Positions 56,054-64,000 of a stretch of 64,000 bases of DNA are shown here, piece by piece. The stretch covers positions 300,501-364,500 of the forward strand of contig NZ_JAODLR010000003.1 in the NCBI RefSeq assembly GCF_025960875.1. The letters run 5' to 3'. The notes under the pieces are model-generated. The model made no database searches. It was not told where the DNA came from and saw nothing but the letters and a program-made list of their open reading frames with translations. The stretch comes from Crystallibacter permensis. GTDB lineage: Bacteria > Actinomycetota > Actinomycetes > Actinomycetales > Micrococcaceae. Made by a program: the position numbers and the translations under genes. Position 1 is the stretch's first letter; each line of letters begins with the position of its first letter.

Positions 56054-57265
56054 ATGTCTGTGACTTCTTCTGCTTCGCCCCTGCGGCTTTTTACCTCCGA
56101 GTCCGTCACTGAAGGGCACCCGGACAAGATCTGCGACCAGATCTCGGACGCCATTCTTGATGCGCTGCTCCGCGAAGACCCGGACTCGCGTGTCGCCGTG
56201 GAGACACTCGCCACAACGGGGTTGGTCCATGTTGCCGGCGAAGTGACGACCCAGGGCTACGTTGAGATCCCGCAGATTGTCCGCGAGACCATCCTGAACA
56301 TTGGCTACAACTCTTCCGACAAGGGTTTCGACGGCGCGCGCTGCGGCGTCTCCGTGTCCATCGGGCAGCAGTCGACGGACATCGCGTCCGGCGTGTTCAA
56401 TTCGCTGGAGGGCCGCGAGGGCACGCAGCAGGACGACTATGACGCCCAGGGCGCCGGGGACCAGGGCATCATGTTCGGCTATGCCAGCGACGAGACCGAG
56501 GTGTTCATGCCGGCACCGATCTGGCTGGCGCACCGGCTCTCCGAAAAGCTGACGGAAGTCCGCAAGGACGCCACGCTGCCGTACCTGAGGCCTGACGGCA
56601 AAACCCAGGTCACCGTAGGATACGACGGCGATAAGCCGGTTTCCGTTGACACCGTGGTCATTTCGAGCCAGCACGAAGCCGGGGTGGATCTGGACCACCT
56701 GCGGAAGGATCTGTCCAAGTACGTGATTGAGCCGGTGCTGGCCAACTCGAACCTGGATGTTTCCGACGTCCGGCATATCCTGAACCCCGGCGGGGAGTTT
56801 GTCATCGGCGGCCCCGTGGGTGACGCCGGACTGACCGGACGCAAGATCATTGTGGATACTTACGGTGGCATGGCCCGCCACGGCGGCGGCGCGTTCAGCG
56901 GCAAGGATCCGTCCAAGGTCGACCGCTCGGCAGCGTACGCCATGCGGTGGGTGGCCAAGAACGTAGTGGCTGCCGGCTTGGCCCGACGGGCCGAAATCCA
57001 GATTGCCTACGCCATTGGAATGGCCCGGCCGGTCGGGATTTATGTGGAGACGTTCGGCACCGAAACAGTCGATCCGCTGCGCATTGCAGACGCAGTGCAG
57101 GAAATCTTCGACTTGCGGCCGCTGGGCATCATCAACGACCTGCAGCTCAAGCGTCCCATCTACCTGCAGACCGCGGCGCACGGGCATTTCGGCCGCGAGC
57201 AGGAGGACTTCACCTGGGAACGCACGGACAGGGCCGAGGCACTGCGCAGCTACTTCAACGCCTGA
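56054..57265 (+). CDS. metK: S-adenosylmethionine synthetase
   Basis: A 403-residue enzyme forming AdoMet from methionine and ATP. Conserved segments are [32 protein letters not shown] and [19 protein letters not shown]. All ATP- and metal-binding motifs look intact. The ATG at 56054 is one option; the GTG six bases later fits the AAGG ribosome binding site better. The 61-bp upstream gap is too small for a SAM riboswitch and none is seen. priA follows seven bases after the stop. Confidence 0.97.
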   Translation: MSVTSSASPLRLFTSESVTEGHPDKICDQISDAILDALLREDPDSRVAVETLATTGLVHVAGEVTTQGYVEIPQIVRETILNIGYNSSDKGFDGARCGVSVSIGQQSTDIASGVFNSLEGREGTQQDDYDAQGAGDQGIMFGYASDETEVFMPAPIWLAHRLSEKLTEVRKDATLPYLRPDGKTQVTVGYDGDKPVSVDTVVISSQHEAGVDLDHLRKDLSKYVIEPVLANSNLDVSDVRHILNPGGEFVIGGPVGDAGLTGRKIIVDTYGGMARHGGGAFSGKDPSKVDRSAAYAMRWVAKNVVAAGLARRAEIQIAYAIGMARPVGIYVETFGTETVDPLRIADAVQEIFDLRPLGIINDLQLKRPIYLQTAAHGHFGREQEDFTWERTDRAEALRSYFNA

Positions 57266-57272
57266 GACCAGC

Positions 57273-59399
57273 GTGACAGCCGGATCAGCCCCCCGGGACG
57301 AGGCCGTCCAGCTGTCGCTGCTGCACGGATTCGCCTCGCCTGCCAAACCGCGCGGCGCCACCGTGCCGGCCGGCGAAAACCCGGTGGCCGAGGTCTTGAT
57401 CGAATCCGCGGTGCCCCATCTGGACCGCGTTTTTGACTATTTGGTTCCGCAGGAGACCGCCGCGGAGGCGGTCCCCGGAGCACGCATCAAAGCCCGTTTC
57501 GGCGGGCAGGAGATCAGCGGCTACATCATCGGGCGCAAGGCCGAAGCAGCCGAGGGCGTCCGGCTCAGCCCGCTGGCGAAGGTAGTGTCCGCCCAGCCGG
57601 TCCTGACACCGGAGCTGCTTGAGCTGGCGGGCGCGCTGGCCAGGCGGTACGCCGGTACACTGAGCGACGTCATCCGCGCTGCCATTCCGCCGCGGGTGGC
57701 CAAGGTCGACAAGGAGTTCGCGGCAGCGGGCCGCCTCACGCCCGGAGCACCGACAGGGGAAGAGCCCGGGGGGACGGACGAGCCGGGCCCGGAAGCCGGC
57801 GCGGACAACGCGCCAGCGGATGCTGCGGACCCGGCGGCATGCTTTGCCGGCTACCGCAGCGCTGCGGCGTTTCTGGCCCATCTGGCCGCCGGGGAGTCGC
57901 CCCGCGCGGTGCTTTCGAGCCACAAGTCCTACGGGCCGGCATCCTGGACGCGCCAGCTGGCTGCGGCGGTGGCGGCCACGCTGACCAGCGGACGCGGTGC
58001 CCTGGTAGTTGTCCCTGATGCCAAGGATCTTGACTTGCTGGGCGAGGCGCTCGAGGCGACGATCGGTGCCGAGGCGTTCGTGCGGCTGAGCGCCGATGAC
58101 GGTCCGACCCCGCGCTACCGGAACTACCTGAAACTGCTGCACGGCACCGCCAAGGTGGCGATCGGAACCCGGTCCGCGGCCTACGCACCGGTCCGTGAGC
58201 TGGGCCTGGTTGCGATCTGGGACGACGGCGATGATCTGTATGTCGAACAGCGCGCCCCCTACCAGCACACGCGCGAGGTCCTTCTGCTGCGCGCGGAGCA
58301 AACCGGCTGCGCGGCCCTGCTGGCCGGGATTGCCCGTAGCACCGAGAGCCAACGGCTTGTTGAGACCGGCTGGGCCCAGCCGCTGCAGGCTGACCGGCCG
58401 GCGCTGCGTGCACTCACGCCCCGGGTCGTCAATACTGCCGACACGTTCCAGCAGGAACGCGATCCTCTGCTGCGCCACGCCAGGCTTCCACAGGCGGCGT
58501 GGCGGGCAGCCAGGGAAGGGCTCGAACACGGTCCTGTCCTGGTACAGGTCGCGCGGACAGGCTTCTCACCGGCCATGGCGTGCCAGGACTGCCGTACACC
58601 GGCCCGCTGCACCGAATGCCAGGGACCGCTCGGACAAGCCGGTCACGGAACCGCACTGACCTGCCGGTGGTGCGGCCGGCTCGCCGCGGACTGGCGCTGC
58701 GGCACCTGCGGTTCCGGCAGGCTGCGGGCACTGGTCATCGGAGCGTCCCGAACAGCAGAGGAGCTTGGCCGGGCCTTTCCCGGGGCCACAGTCATCTCTT
58801 CGGCGGGTGATCATGTGAAGGCCACCGTCAAGGCCGGCAAAGCGGTGGTGGTGGCGACGCCCGGGGCGGAGCCGGCGGTGGCCGGCGGATATGCCGCCGC
58901 CCTGCTGCTGGACGGAAACTCGCTGCTGAGCCGGGAGTCCCTGCGTGCTCCCGAAGATGCCCTGCGCCGCTGGTTCACGGCCGCATCGCTGGTCCGTCCG
59001 GCAGCCGAGGGCGGGACAGTAGTGATCACCGCCGACCACGACACGGTTGTCGGGCAGCTGGTGCGTTGGGATCCAGCCGGGGCCGCATCACGGGAGCTCG
59101 CGTTGCGGCGCGAACTGCAGCTGCCTCCCGCGCTCAGGATCGCCGCCATTACCGGTCCGGCCACCGGAATTGAAACGTTTATGTCCGGATTGGAACTCCC
59201 CGGCGACGTTCGTACGGTAGGTCCCACGGAGCTGGAGAATTACGCGGCCCCGGCCGGACACCACCGCCTGCTGTTGTTCTTCAGCTATCAGCAGGGGAAT
59301 ACCGTGACCGGAGCCCTGCGGGCCAGAAAGGCGGCGGTCTCCGCCAAGCGGTTGGCGGAACCAGTCCAGGTCCGCTGCGACGGCCTGGATCTGCTCTAG
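57273..59399 (+). CDS. priA: PriA-like primosomal protein N' lacking helicase motifs
   Basis: A 708-residue actinobacterial PriA. The N-terminal DNA-binding domain (VLIESAVPHLDRVFDYLVP, then RFGGQEISGYIIGRK) is normal. Eight zinc-ligand cysteines are present from C437 on as four CxxC pairs (CQDC, CTEC, CRWC, CGTC). The Walker A motif is missing (SSHKSYGPASWTRQL stands in its place) and the DEEH box is replaced by WDDGDDLY. It should therefore bind DNA and recruit partners without unwinding it, as annotated for actinobacterial PriA generally. The GTG at 57273 matches the start of homology; the frame extends back into metK. Its stop overlaps the convergent glycosyltransferase stop by four bases. 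Confidence 0.93.
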   Translation: MTAGSAPRDEAVQLSLLHGFASPAKPRGATVPAGENPVAEVLIESAVPHLDRVFDYLVPQETAAEAVPGARIKARFGGQEISGYIIGRKAEAAEGVRLSPLAKVVSAQPVLTPELLELAGALARRYAGTLSDVIRAAIPPRVAKVDKEFAAAGRLTPGAPTGEEPGGTDEPGPEAGADNAPADAADPAACFAGYRSAAAFLAHLAAGESPRAVLSSHKSYGPASWTRQLAAAVAATLTSGRGALVVVPDAKDLDLLGEALEATIGAEAFVRLSADDGPTPRYRNYLKLLHGTAKVAIGTRSAAYAPVRELGLVAIWDDGDDLYVEQRAPYQHTREVLLLRAEQTGCAALLAGIARSTESQRLVETGWAQPLQADRPALRALTPRVVNTADTFQQERDPLLRHARLPQAAWRAAREGLEHGPVLVQVARTGFSPAMACQDCRTPARCTECQGPLGQAGHGTALTCRWCGRLAADWRCGTCGSGRLRALVIGASRTAEELGRAFPGATVISSAGDHVKATVKAGKAVVVATPGAEPAVAGGYAAALLLDGNSLLSRESLRAPEDALRRWFTAASLVRPAAEGGTVVITADHDTVVGQLVRWDPAGAASRELALRRELQLPPALRIAAITGPATGIETFMSGLELPGDVRTVGPTELENYAAPAGHHRLLLFFSYQQGNTVTGALRARKAAVSAKRLAEPVQVRCDGLDLL

Positions 59400-60478
59400 C
59401 GGGCCCGGCGCCGGGACAGGACCTCTTCGGCCGCCGCAATCAGCTGCGCGGCCGAGCTGTCCCAGTCATATTCCGCCGCGCGTAGCACGCCCTCGGCCGA
59501 CGCGCGATGCCGCCGTTCGGGATCCTCCAGCTTCCGGACGGCGGCTGCAAAGGCCTCCGGGTCGTCCGGATCCACATGGAGCGCCACATTTTCGGCGACC
59601 TCCCGGAAGATGGGAATGTCGCTGGCAATCACGGGCGTTCCGGCGGCCATGGCCTCGATGAGCGGCAACCCGTAGCCTTCGTCTCTGGACAGCGTGACCA
59701 GCGCCGAGGCTTCGTGCAGGAGGCGCAGGTAGTCGCCGTCGGAAATTCCGTTGTGGAACTCCAGCTGTGCTGCATCCGCCGCGCGGTCCGTGAGTTCTTC
59801 CCGCCGTGGCACTTGGATGGGGCTGAGCAGATGCAGCCGGTAGCCGGGCAGCAGCGCCATCGCATCGATGAGCGTCTCCACATTCTTGTAGGGCATGTAG
59901 GAGCCCATATAGAGCAGGTCCTTGCCCACGGCCGCCGACGGATCCCGCGGTGGTCCCAGCGGCTGGGCGGCGTTGGAAACGATCCGGACCTCGCGCCGGG
60001 TGAGCCGGGTCTGCTGCAGCAGCGAGCGGGTGGTCCGGCTGATGGTCGCAACGATGTCGGCCCGGTTGAGCAACAGGCGCTGCGGCCAGTAGGCCTTGTG
60101 GTACGCCCGCCACAGCAGCCGGACCGGCAGCGGCAAGAATCCCGGCGGCTTGGGGTGGCGGTAATAGATCAGATCGTGGATGGTCAGAATCAGGCCGTAG
60201 CGCCTGCCGAAGCTGCCCATGGTCTGCATAGGGCAAAAAACGACGTCGGCGCCCAACTTATTGATTCGGCGCGCCACGAGGAGCTCGGCAGGGGAGAGGG
60301 GACTGTTGATCTTGGCCCACGGGACATCGGCGGGCAGGAACTGCAGCTGCCGTTCGTCGTTGATGAGCATAAGCACCTCGGCCAGTTTCGAGGCAGCCGC
60401 GATCAGATTGGAGCCGTAGCGGCTGATGCCGTCCAGCTGGTCGGTGCGCGTATAACGGGCGTCGATGACAAGCTTCAC
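59396..60478 (-). CDS. Family 4 glycosyltransferase (GT-B)
   Basis: A 360-residue retaining glycosyltransferase. The donor-binding end has DEGYGLPLIEAMAAGTPVIASD with the E-x7-E motif, and LLYMGSYMPYKNVETLIDAM is the usual linker element of the C-terminal domain. No signal peptide or membrane helix is seen. The acceptor is unknown; a cell-surface or lipid-linked sugar is likely. The GTG start overlaps the hydrolase stop, so it is the last gene of a three-gene unit. Confidence 0.87.
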   Translation of the reverse strand: MKLVIDARYTRTDQLDGISRYGSNLIAAASKLAEVLMLINDERQLQFLPADVPWAKINSPLSPAELLVARRINKLGADVVFCPMQTMGSFGRRYGLILTIHDLIYYRHPKPPGFLPLPVRLLWRAYHKAYWPQRLLLNRADIVATISRTTRSLLQQTRLTRREVRIVSNAAQPLGPPRDPSAAVGKDLLYMGSYMPYKNVETLIDAMALLPGYRLHLLSPIQVPRREELTDRAADAAQLEFHNGISDGDYLRLLHEASALVTLSRDEGYGLPLIEAMAAGTPVIASDIPIFREVAENVALHVDPDDPEAFAAAVRKLEDPERRHRASAEGVLRAAEYDWDSSAAQLIAAAEEVLSRRRAR

Positions 60479-61356
60479 CGCTCCAGCCCCTCGAGGAACT
60501 CGCTGATCATGGCCGCCGCGATATCCGGCGCCTCGTAGTGGATGAGGTGGCCCACGCCGTCGATCATTTCCAAGTGGCTGTCCGGCAGCTGCGCCGCCAG
60601 CTGCTGCTGGCTGTCCACCGAGCCCAGATCGTCCTTCCGGCCCGCGATCAGGAGCACCGGGAGCTCCAGTTGCGGAGCGACCTCGAGGACGTCGTGGGAA
60701 ATGGACGCCCGGAACGCCTCGAGGACCACATCCCGGTTGGCAAAGGCGCTGAAGTAGGCGTCGTGCTGTCCGTGAATGTACCGGCGCAGCTGCCGATCCC
60801 TGGTCTTGGCCATCATGATGCTCATGGCCCGAACAATCAGCGGGTGCTGAAGCAGGCGCATTCCCGGCTTTTCGGGCAGCTTTGCCGCGAGGTAATAGTA
60901 GAACTCGGCGAGCCGTGATGCCACCGCCTTCGGACCCTTGAGGGCTGGTTCGCTGATCGGATTTATCAGCACGGCTGCCCGGAACGAACCCGGGCGTGCC
61001 GCCAGGTAATGGCTGACGATAATCGAGCCGAACGAATGGCCGATGATGACGGTGTCCGGCCCGAGTTCCAGAGCAGCTGCGAAGTCCGCCACAAAGTCCG
61101 TGTAGCTTTCCACGCTGTGCCGGCGTCCCGAGAACGGTGCGGAGGCGCCGAAGCCGGGCAGATCGGGGGAGATGATCCGGTGCCCGGGGAGCGATTGGGC
61201 GACCAGTTCCAGGCCATGGTGATCGCCGCGGAAGCCGTGAACCACCAAAATGTCGGATTTACCGTTCGGGGCCTGGGCCGGGTACTCCCAGTAGGCTACT
61301 TCCCCAGAGTGGAGACTGAGGGCATGGCGGACGGCGCGGTCTTTGGTGGCAGGCAC
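60475..61356 (-). CDS. Alpha/beta hydrolase
   Basis: A 293-residue hydrolase. The nucleophile elbow is GHSFGS, the acid is in LLIAGRKDDLGSVD, the histidine is in GVGHLIHYE, and LVVHGFRGDHHG forms the oxyanion loop. A helical cap (about residues 140-220) separates the halves. The substrate is unknown. The GTG start lies three bases after the aldo/keto reductase stop, and the stop overlaps the glycosyltransferase start. Confidence 0.88.
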   Translation of the reverse strand: MPATKDRAVRHALSLHSGEVAYWEYPAQAPNGKSDILVVHGFRGDHHGLELVAQSLPGHRIISPDLPGFGASAPFSGRRHSVESYTDFVADFAAALELGPDTVIIGHSFGSIIVSHYLAARPGSFRAAVLINPISEPALKGPKAVASRLAEFYYYLAAKLPEKPGMRLLQHPLIVRAMSIMMAKTRDRQLRRYIHGQHDAYFSAFANRDVVLEAFRASISHDVLEVAPQLELPVLLIAGRKDDLGSVDSQQQLAAQLPDSHLEMIDGVGHLIHYEAPDIAAAMISEFLEGLER

Positions 61357-61359
61357 GCT

Positions 61360-62199
61360 CTAGTTCACCTCGTCCGGGTGGGAACCGATCCGGCCGTTCC
61401 GCTCGAGCCCGCCGAGCCGCCGCATGGCTTCAGGATCGAGGGCGAAGTCCCACACCTTGAAGTTCTCCTGGATCCGCTGCATCGAGCTCGCCTTCGGGAT
61501 GGCCACGTTGCCGAGCTGCAGGTGCCAGCGCAGAACTACCTGGGCCGGAGTCCTGCCCAGCTCCTGCGCCAGTTCCGCGACCACCGGGTCTGACAGCACT
61601 TTGCCCCGCCCCAGCGGACTCCAGGCAACCGTGCGGATTCCGTGGGTGGCGTGCAGCTCCCGCAACTGCTCCTGCTGGAGCCACGGATGCAGCTCGATCT
61701 GGTTGACCGCCGGCACGACGTCGCACTTTTTCAACAGTTCCTCAAGATGGGCCGGCTGGAAGTTGGAAACGCCTATAGCCCGGACGCGTCCCTCATGGTA
61801 AAGCCGTTCCAGGGCGCGGTAGGTGTCCACGTACAGTGCCCGTTCCGGCTGGGGCCAATGGATCAGATACAGGTCGAGGTAGTCGAACCCAAGCATGTCC
61901 AGCGAGGCGTCAAAGGCACGCAGCGCCGCGTCGTAGCCGTGGCTGTCGTTCCATATCTTGCTGGTGACGAAAATGTCGTCGCGGCTGAATTCCGGTTCCT
62001 CGGCGATGAACCGGCGGACCGCCTCCCCCACTCCGGCCTCATTGGCGTACAGCGCGGCAGTGTCGAAATGCCGGTAGCCGGATTCCAATGCCTGGTAGCA
62101 AAGCCCGGCGGCGTCCTGCGGCGGAACTTTGTACAGGCCGAAGCCCAGCTGGTCCATCAGGACGCCGTTGTTCAGCGCCGTTTTATCTGCCGTTCCCAT
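61360..62199 (-). CDS. Aldo/keto reductase
   Basis: A 279-residue NADPH-dependent reductase. The catalytic tetrad is visible: the aspartate and tyrosine in HFDTAALYANEAGVG, the lysine in VTSKIWN and the histidine in LIHWPQP. NADP contacts are in VAIPKASSMQRIQEN. It resembles the 2,5-diketo-gluconate/methylglyoxal reductase group, but the true substrate is unknown. I chose the ATG at 62199 over the longer frame because the family N-terminus starts there and a -10 lies seven bases upstream. Confidence 0.92.
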   Translation of the reverse strand: MGTADKTALNNGVLMDQLGFGLYKVPPQDAAGLCYQALESGYRHFDTAALYANEAGVGEAVRRFIAEEPEFSRDDIFVTSKIWNDSHGYDAALRAFDASLDMLGFDYLDLYLIHWPQPERALYVDTYRALERLYHEGRVRAIGVSNFQPAHLEELLKKCDVVPAVNQIELHPWLQQEQLRELHATHGIRTVAWSPLGRGKVLSDPVVAELAQELGRTPAQVVLRWHLQLGNVAIPKASSMQRIQENFKVWDFALDPEAMRRLGGLERNGRIGSHPDEVN

Positions 62200-62206
62200 A
62201 TACAAG

Positions 62207-62212
62207 ACTCTA
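62207..62212 (-). promoter_or_regulatory. -10 element for a probable leaderless aldo/keto reductase mRNA
   Basis: On the minus strand TAGAGT ends seven bases before the ATG at 62199 with no ribosome binding site between. It would drive the three-gene unit. Confidence 0.5.
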
Positions 62213-62278
62213 CCGAGCAATGCCGGCATCGGCGGCCAGCCGCGGCCGTAAAAGAGACGCATCGCCACCTGGCAGGAA

Positions 62279-62307
62279 TTGACCTCCACCCGCAGCGGCG
62301 CTAGGTT
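62279..62307 (+). promoter_or_regulatory. Promoter of glpK
   Basis: TTGACC (62279-62284) and TAGGTT (62302-62307) are separated by exactly 17 bases, the best sigma-70-type promoter in the window. The start would be near 62314, giving a leader of about 54 nt. Confidence 0.65.
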
Positions 62308-62367
62308 CGAGCCCAATCGGTGCTGCCCTTCCGGCGCCGGCGTCCTGTCCTAGGGAAGAGGTCCGCT

Positions 62368-63882
62368 TTGTCCGACTACATTCTGGCGATCGACCAGGGG
62401 ACCACGTCCTCGCGGGCCATCATTTTTGACCATGCCGGCCAGATCGTTTCGACCGGCCAGAAGGAACACCGGCAGATTTTTCCGCAGCCAGGCTGGGTCG
62501 AACATGATGCCGTGGAAATCTGGGACAACACCCGCGAAGTCATCGGCAACGCGCTGGCCCGTGCCAATCTGACCCGCCACAATATTGCCGCCGTGGGCAT
62601 CACCAACCAGCGCGAAACCACCGTGGTGTGGGACCGGAACACCGGCAAACCGGTTTACAACGCCATCGTGTGGCAGGATGTGCGCACCCAGCCTATCTGC
62701 GATGCCCTGGCTGTTGACGGCGGCACCGATCGGTTCAAAGCAACTACCGGGCTGCCGCTTTCGCCATACTTCGCAGGTACCAAGCTGAAATGGATTCTGG
62801 ACAATGTGGAGGGTGCCCGGGCCAAGGCCGGCGCCGGCGAGCTCCTTTTCGGCACCACGGACAGCTGGGTGCTGTGGAACCTGACAGGAGGAACGGACGG
62901 CGGAGTCCACGTCACGGACGTCACGAACGCGTCCCGGACGCTGTTCATGGACTTGAAGACGCTTGCCTGGGACCGGTCCATCCTTGAGGTTTTCGATGTG
63001 CCGGCTTCCATGCTTCCGGAAATCAAGTCTTCGGCGGAGGTGTACGGGACGGTCCATGGATCCCAGCTGCTGCGGCATGTTCCCGTTGCCGGGATTCTCG
63101 GCGACCAGCAGGCAGCGACTTTCGGGCAGGCAGCTTTCGACGCCGGGGATGCCAAGAACACTTACGGCACCGGATGTTTTGTCATCGTCAATACAGGAAA
63201 AGAGATCGTCGAATCCGCGAACGGCCTGCTGACCACCGTGGCCTACAAGATTGGCGACGACGCGCCGTGTTACGCGCTTGAAGGCTCGATAGCTGTTGCC
63301 GGGTCACTGGTTCAGTGGTTGCGGGACAATCTGGGCATCATCGGCTCGGCCGCGGAAGTCGAAGAGCTGGCCTCCTCGGTACCCGACAGCGGCGGCGCGT
63401 ACTTTGTGCCCGCATTTTCCGGCCTCTTTGCTCCTTACTGGCGTGCCGATGCGCGCGGAGCCCTGGTAGGGCTGACGCGTTTCGTCACCAAGGCGCACAT
63501 CGCCCGGGCTGCTCTGGAGGCCACCGCGTTCCAGACCCGTGAGGTGCTGGAAGCGGTCAACGCGGATTCGGCCGTTCCGCTTGCGGAATTGAAGGTCGAC
63601 GGCGGGATGGTTGCCAACGATGCGTTGATGCAGTTCCAAGCAGACATTCTCGGCGTCCCGGTCATTCGGCCCAAGGTCGCCGAAACCACGGCATTGGGAG
63701 CGGCCTATGCAGCGGGGCTAGCCACCGGATTCTGGCAGGACCTTTCGGAACTTCGGTCGAACTGGACCCAGGACCGTCGTTGGGAACCGCAGCTGGCGTC
63801 CTCGGAACGGGACCGGCAGCTGCGGTTATGGAAGAAGGCGGTGACCCGGACGTTCGACTGGGTGGACGAGGATGTGCGCTGA
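62368..63882 (+). CDS. glpK: Glycerol kinase
   Basis: A 504-residue FGGY-family kinase making glycerol 3-phosphate. The N-terminus [19 protein letters not shown], the glycerol-binding [12 protein letters not shown] and the C-terminal [20 protein letters not shown] are all present. The TTG at 62368 is the start because GGAAGAGG lies about seven bases upstream and the protein begins at the conserved point; the frame is open for 16 more codons. No glpF or glpD is seen before the window ends, 118 bases later, and those last bases hold nothing I can identify. Confidence 0.96.
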   Translation: MSDYILAIDQGTTSSRAIIFDHAGQIVSTGQKEHRQIFPQPGWVEHDAVEIWDNTREVIGNALARANLTRHNIAAVGITNQRETTVVWDRNTGKPVYNAIVWQDVRTQPICDALAVDGGTDRFKATTGLPLSPYFAGTKLKWILDNVEGARAKAGAGELLFGTTDSWVLWNLTGGTDGGVHVTDVTNASRTLFMDLKTLAWDRSILEVFDVPASMLPEIKSSAEVYGTVHGSQLLRHVPVAGILGDQQAATFGQAAFDAGDAKNTYGTGCFVIVNTGKEIVESANGLLTTVAYKIGDDAPCYALEGSIAVAGSLVQWLRDNLGIIGSAAEVEELASSVPDSGGAYFVPAFSGLFAPYWRADARGALVGLTRFVTKAHIARAALEATAFQTREVLEAVNADSAVPLAELKVDGGMVANDALMQFQADILGVPVIRPKVAETTALGAAYAAGLATGFWQDLSELRSNWTQDRRWEPQLASSERDRQLRLWKKAVTRTFDWVDEDVR

Positions 63883-64000
63883 GCCTGATCCGGACGCGAA
63901 GCCTAAGCCTTGATCCACCGATCCGCAGTTGGTCCTGATGGTTTTTCGGGGCTGGCTGCGGTTTTGGTTTTCGGGCAGGAGGCATCGGCCGGCCTCGCTG

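Noticed and set aside
57003..57272. Upstream extension of priA into metK
   Set aside because: That part is the metK sequence in another frame; PriA homology begins at the GTG at 57273.
62304..62314. GGTTCGAGCCC resembling a tRNA T-loop
   Set aside because: The flanking bases do not form T-arm or acceptor stems and no D- or anticodon-arm is present; it overlaps the glpK -10.

Overview
The window is a high-G+C, gene-dense stretch of an actinobacterial chromosome, most likely from an Arthrobacter-like member of the Micrococcaceae. Lineage markers are an actinobacterial integration host factor (mIHF), an acVLRF1-type release factor, an ATPase-less PriA, a PI-phosphate-synthase-type PgsA beside an Ap4A-phosphorylase-like HIT protein, MurT/GatD, a PyrR-led pyr operon with a Rv1382-like gene, and many GTG/TTG or leaderless starts. 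I found 58 protein genes, no tRNA or rRNA gene, no CRISPR array, no insertion sequence and no phage gene. No gene-free stretch exceeds 300 bases.

Layout. 1-5105: the 3' end of dnaE2, then thrS-HIT-pgsA and pdxS. 5244-12578: mostly minus-strand genes (hotdog thioesterase, GNAT, M3 peptidase, then murT-gatD) with a plus-strand CapA-like lipoprotein between them. 12725-20034: pdxT-yebC-ruvC, ruvA-ruvB and yajC-secD-secF, ended by a strong hairpin. 20219-28474: relA/rsh, an orphan AbiEi-like gene, a DUF349 protein, a membrane cyclophilin, hisS and an APC permease. 28678-37725: aspS, acVLRF1, rarA, dtd, rpsD, two small membrane proteins and alaS, which is rich in translation and translation-quality-control genes. 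37735-44365: ruvX-mltG-aroE-aroC-aroK-aroB and efp-nusB. 44532-55992: the pyr operon (pyrR-B-C-PH protein-carA-carB-pyrF), then mihF-gmk-rpoZ-coaBC. 56054-63882: metK-priA, a minus-strand trio (glycosyltransferase, hydrolase, aldo/keto reductase) and glpK.

How the genes work together. PdxS and PdxT form PLP synthase although their genes lie 7.6 kb apart. MurT/GatD amidate lipid II and MltG trims nascent glycan. YajC/SecD/SecF assist Sec export. RuvABC, RarA and DnaE2 handle stalled or damaged DNA. Four aminoacyl-tRNA synthetases, Dtd, EF-P, S4, acVLRF1 and RelA cover translation and its stress response. PyrR with CarAB, PyrB, PyrC and PyrF make UMP, and Gmk and RpoZ follow directly.

Most of the window is conserved housekeeping sequence and I do not see an obviously new multi-gene system. 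The signals most worth a second look are: a mirror-symmetric divergent promoter giving two leaderless starts for acVLRF1 and rarA; a LexA-like box between ruvC and ruvA; a PyrR RNA-binding hairpin just before the pyrR ribosome binding site; a MurT without zinc-ribbon cysteines; an orphan AbiEi-like gene tail-overlapping relA; a terminator hairpin immediately before alaS; and a conserved uncharacterised PH-like membrane gene inside the pyr operon.
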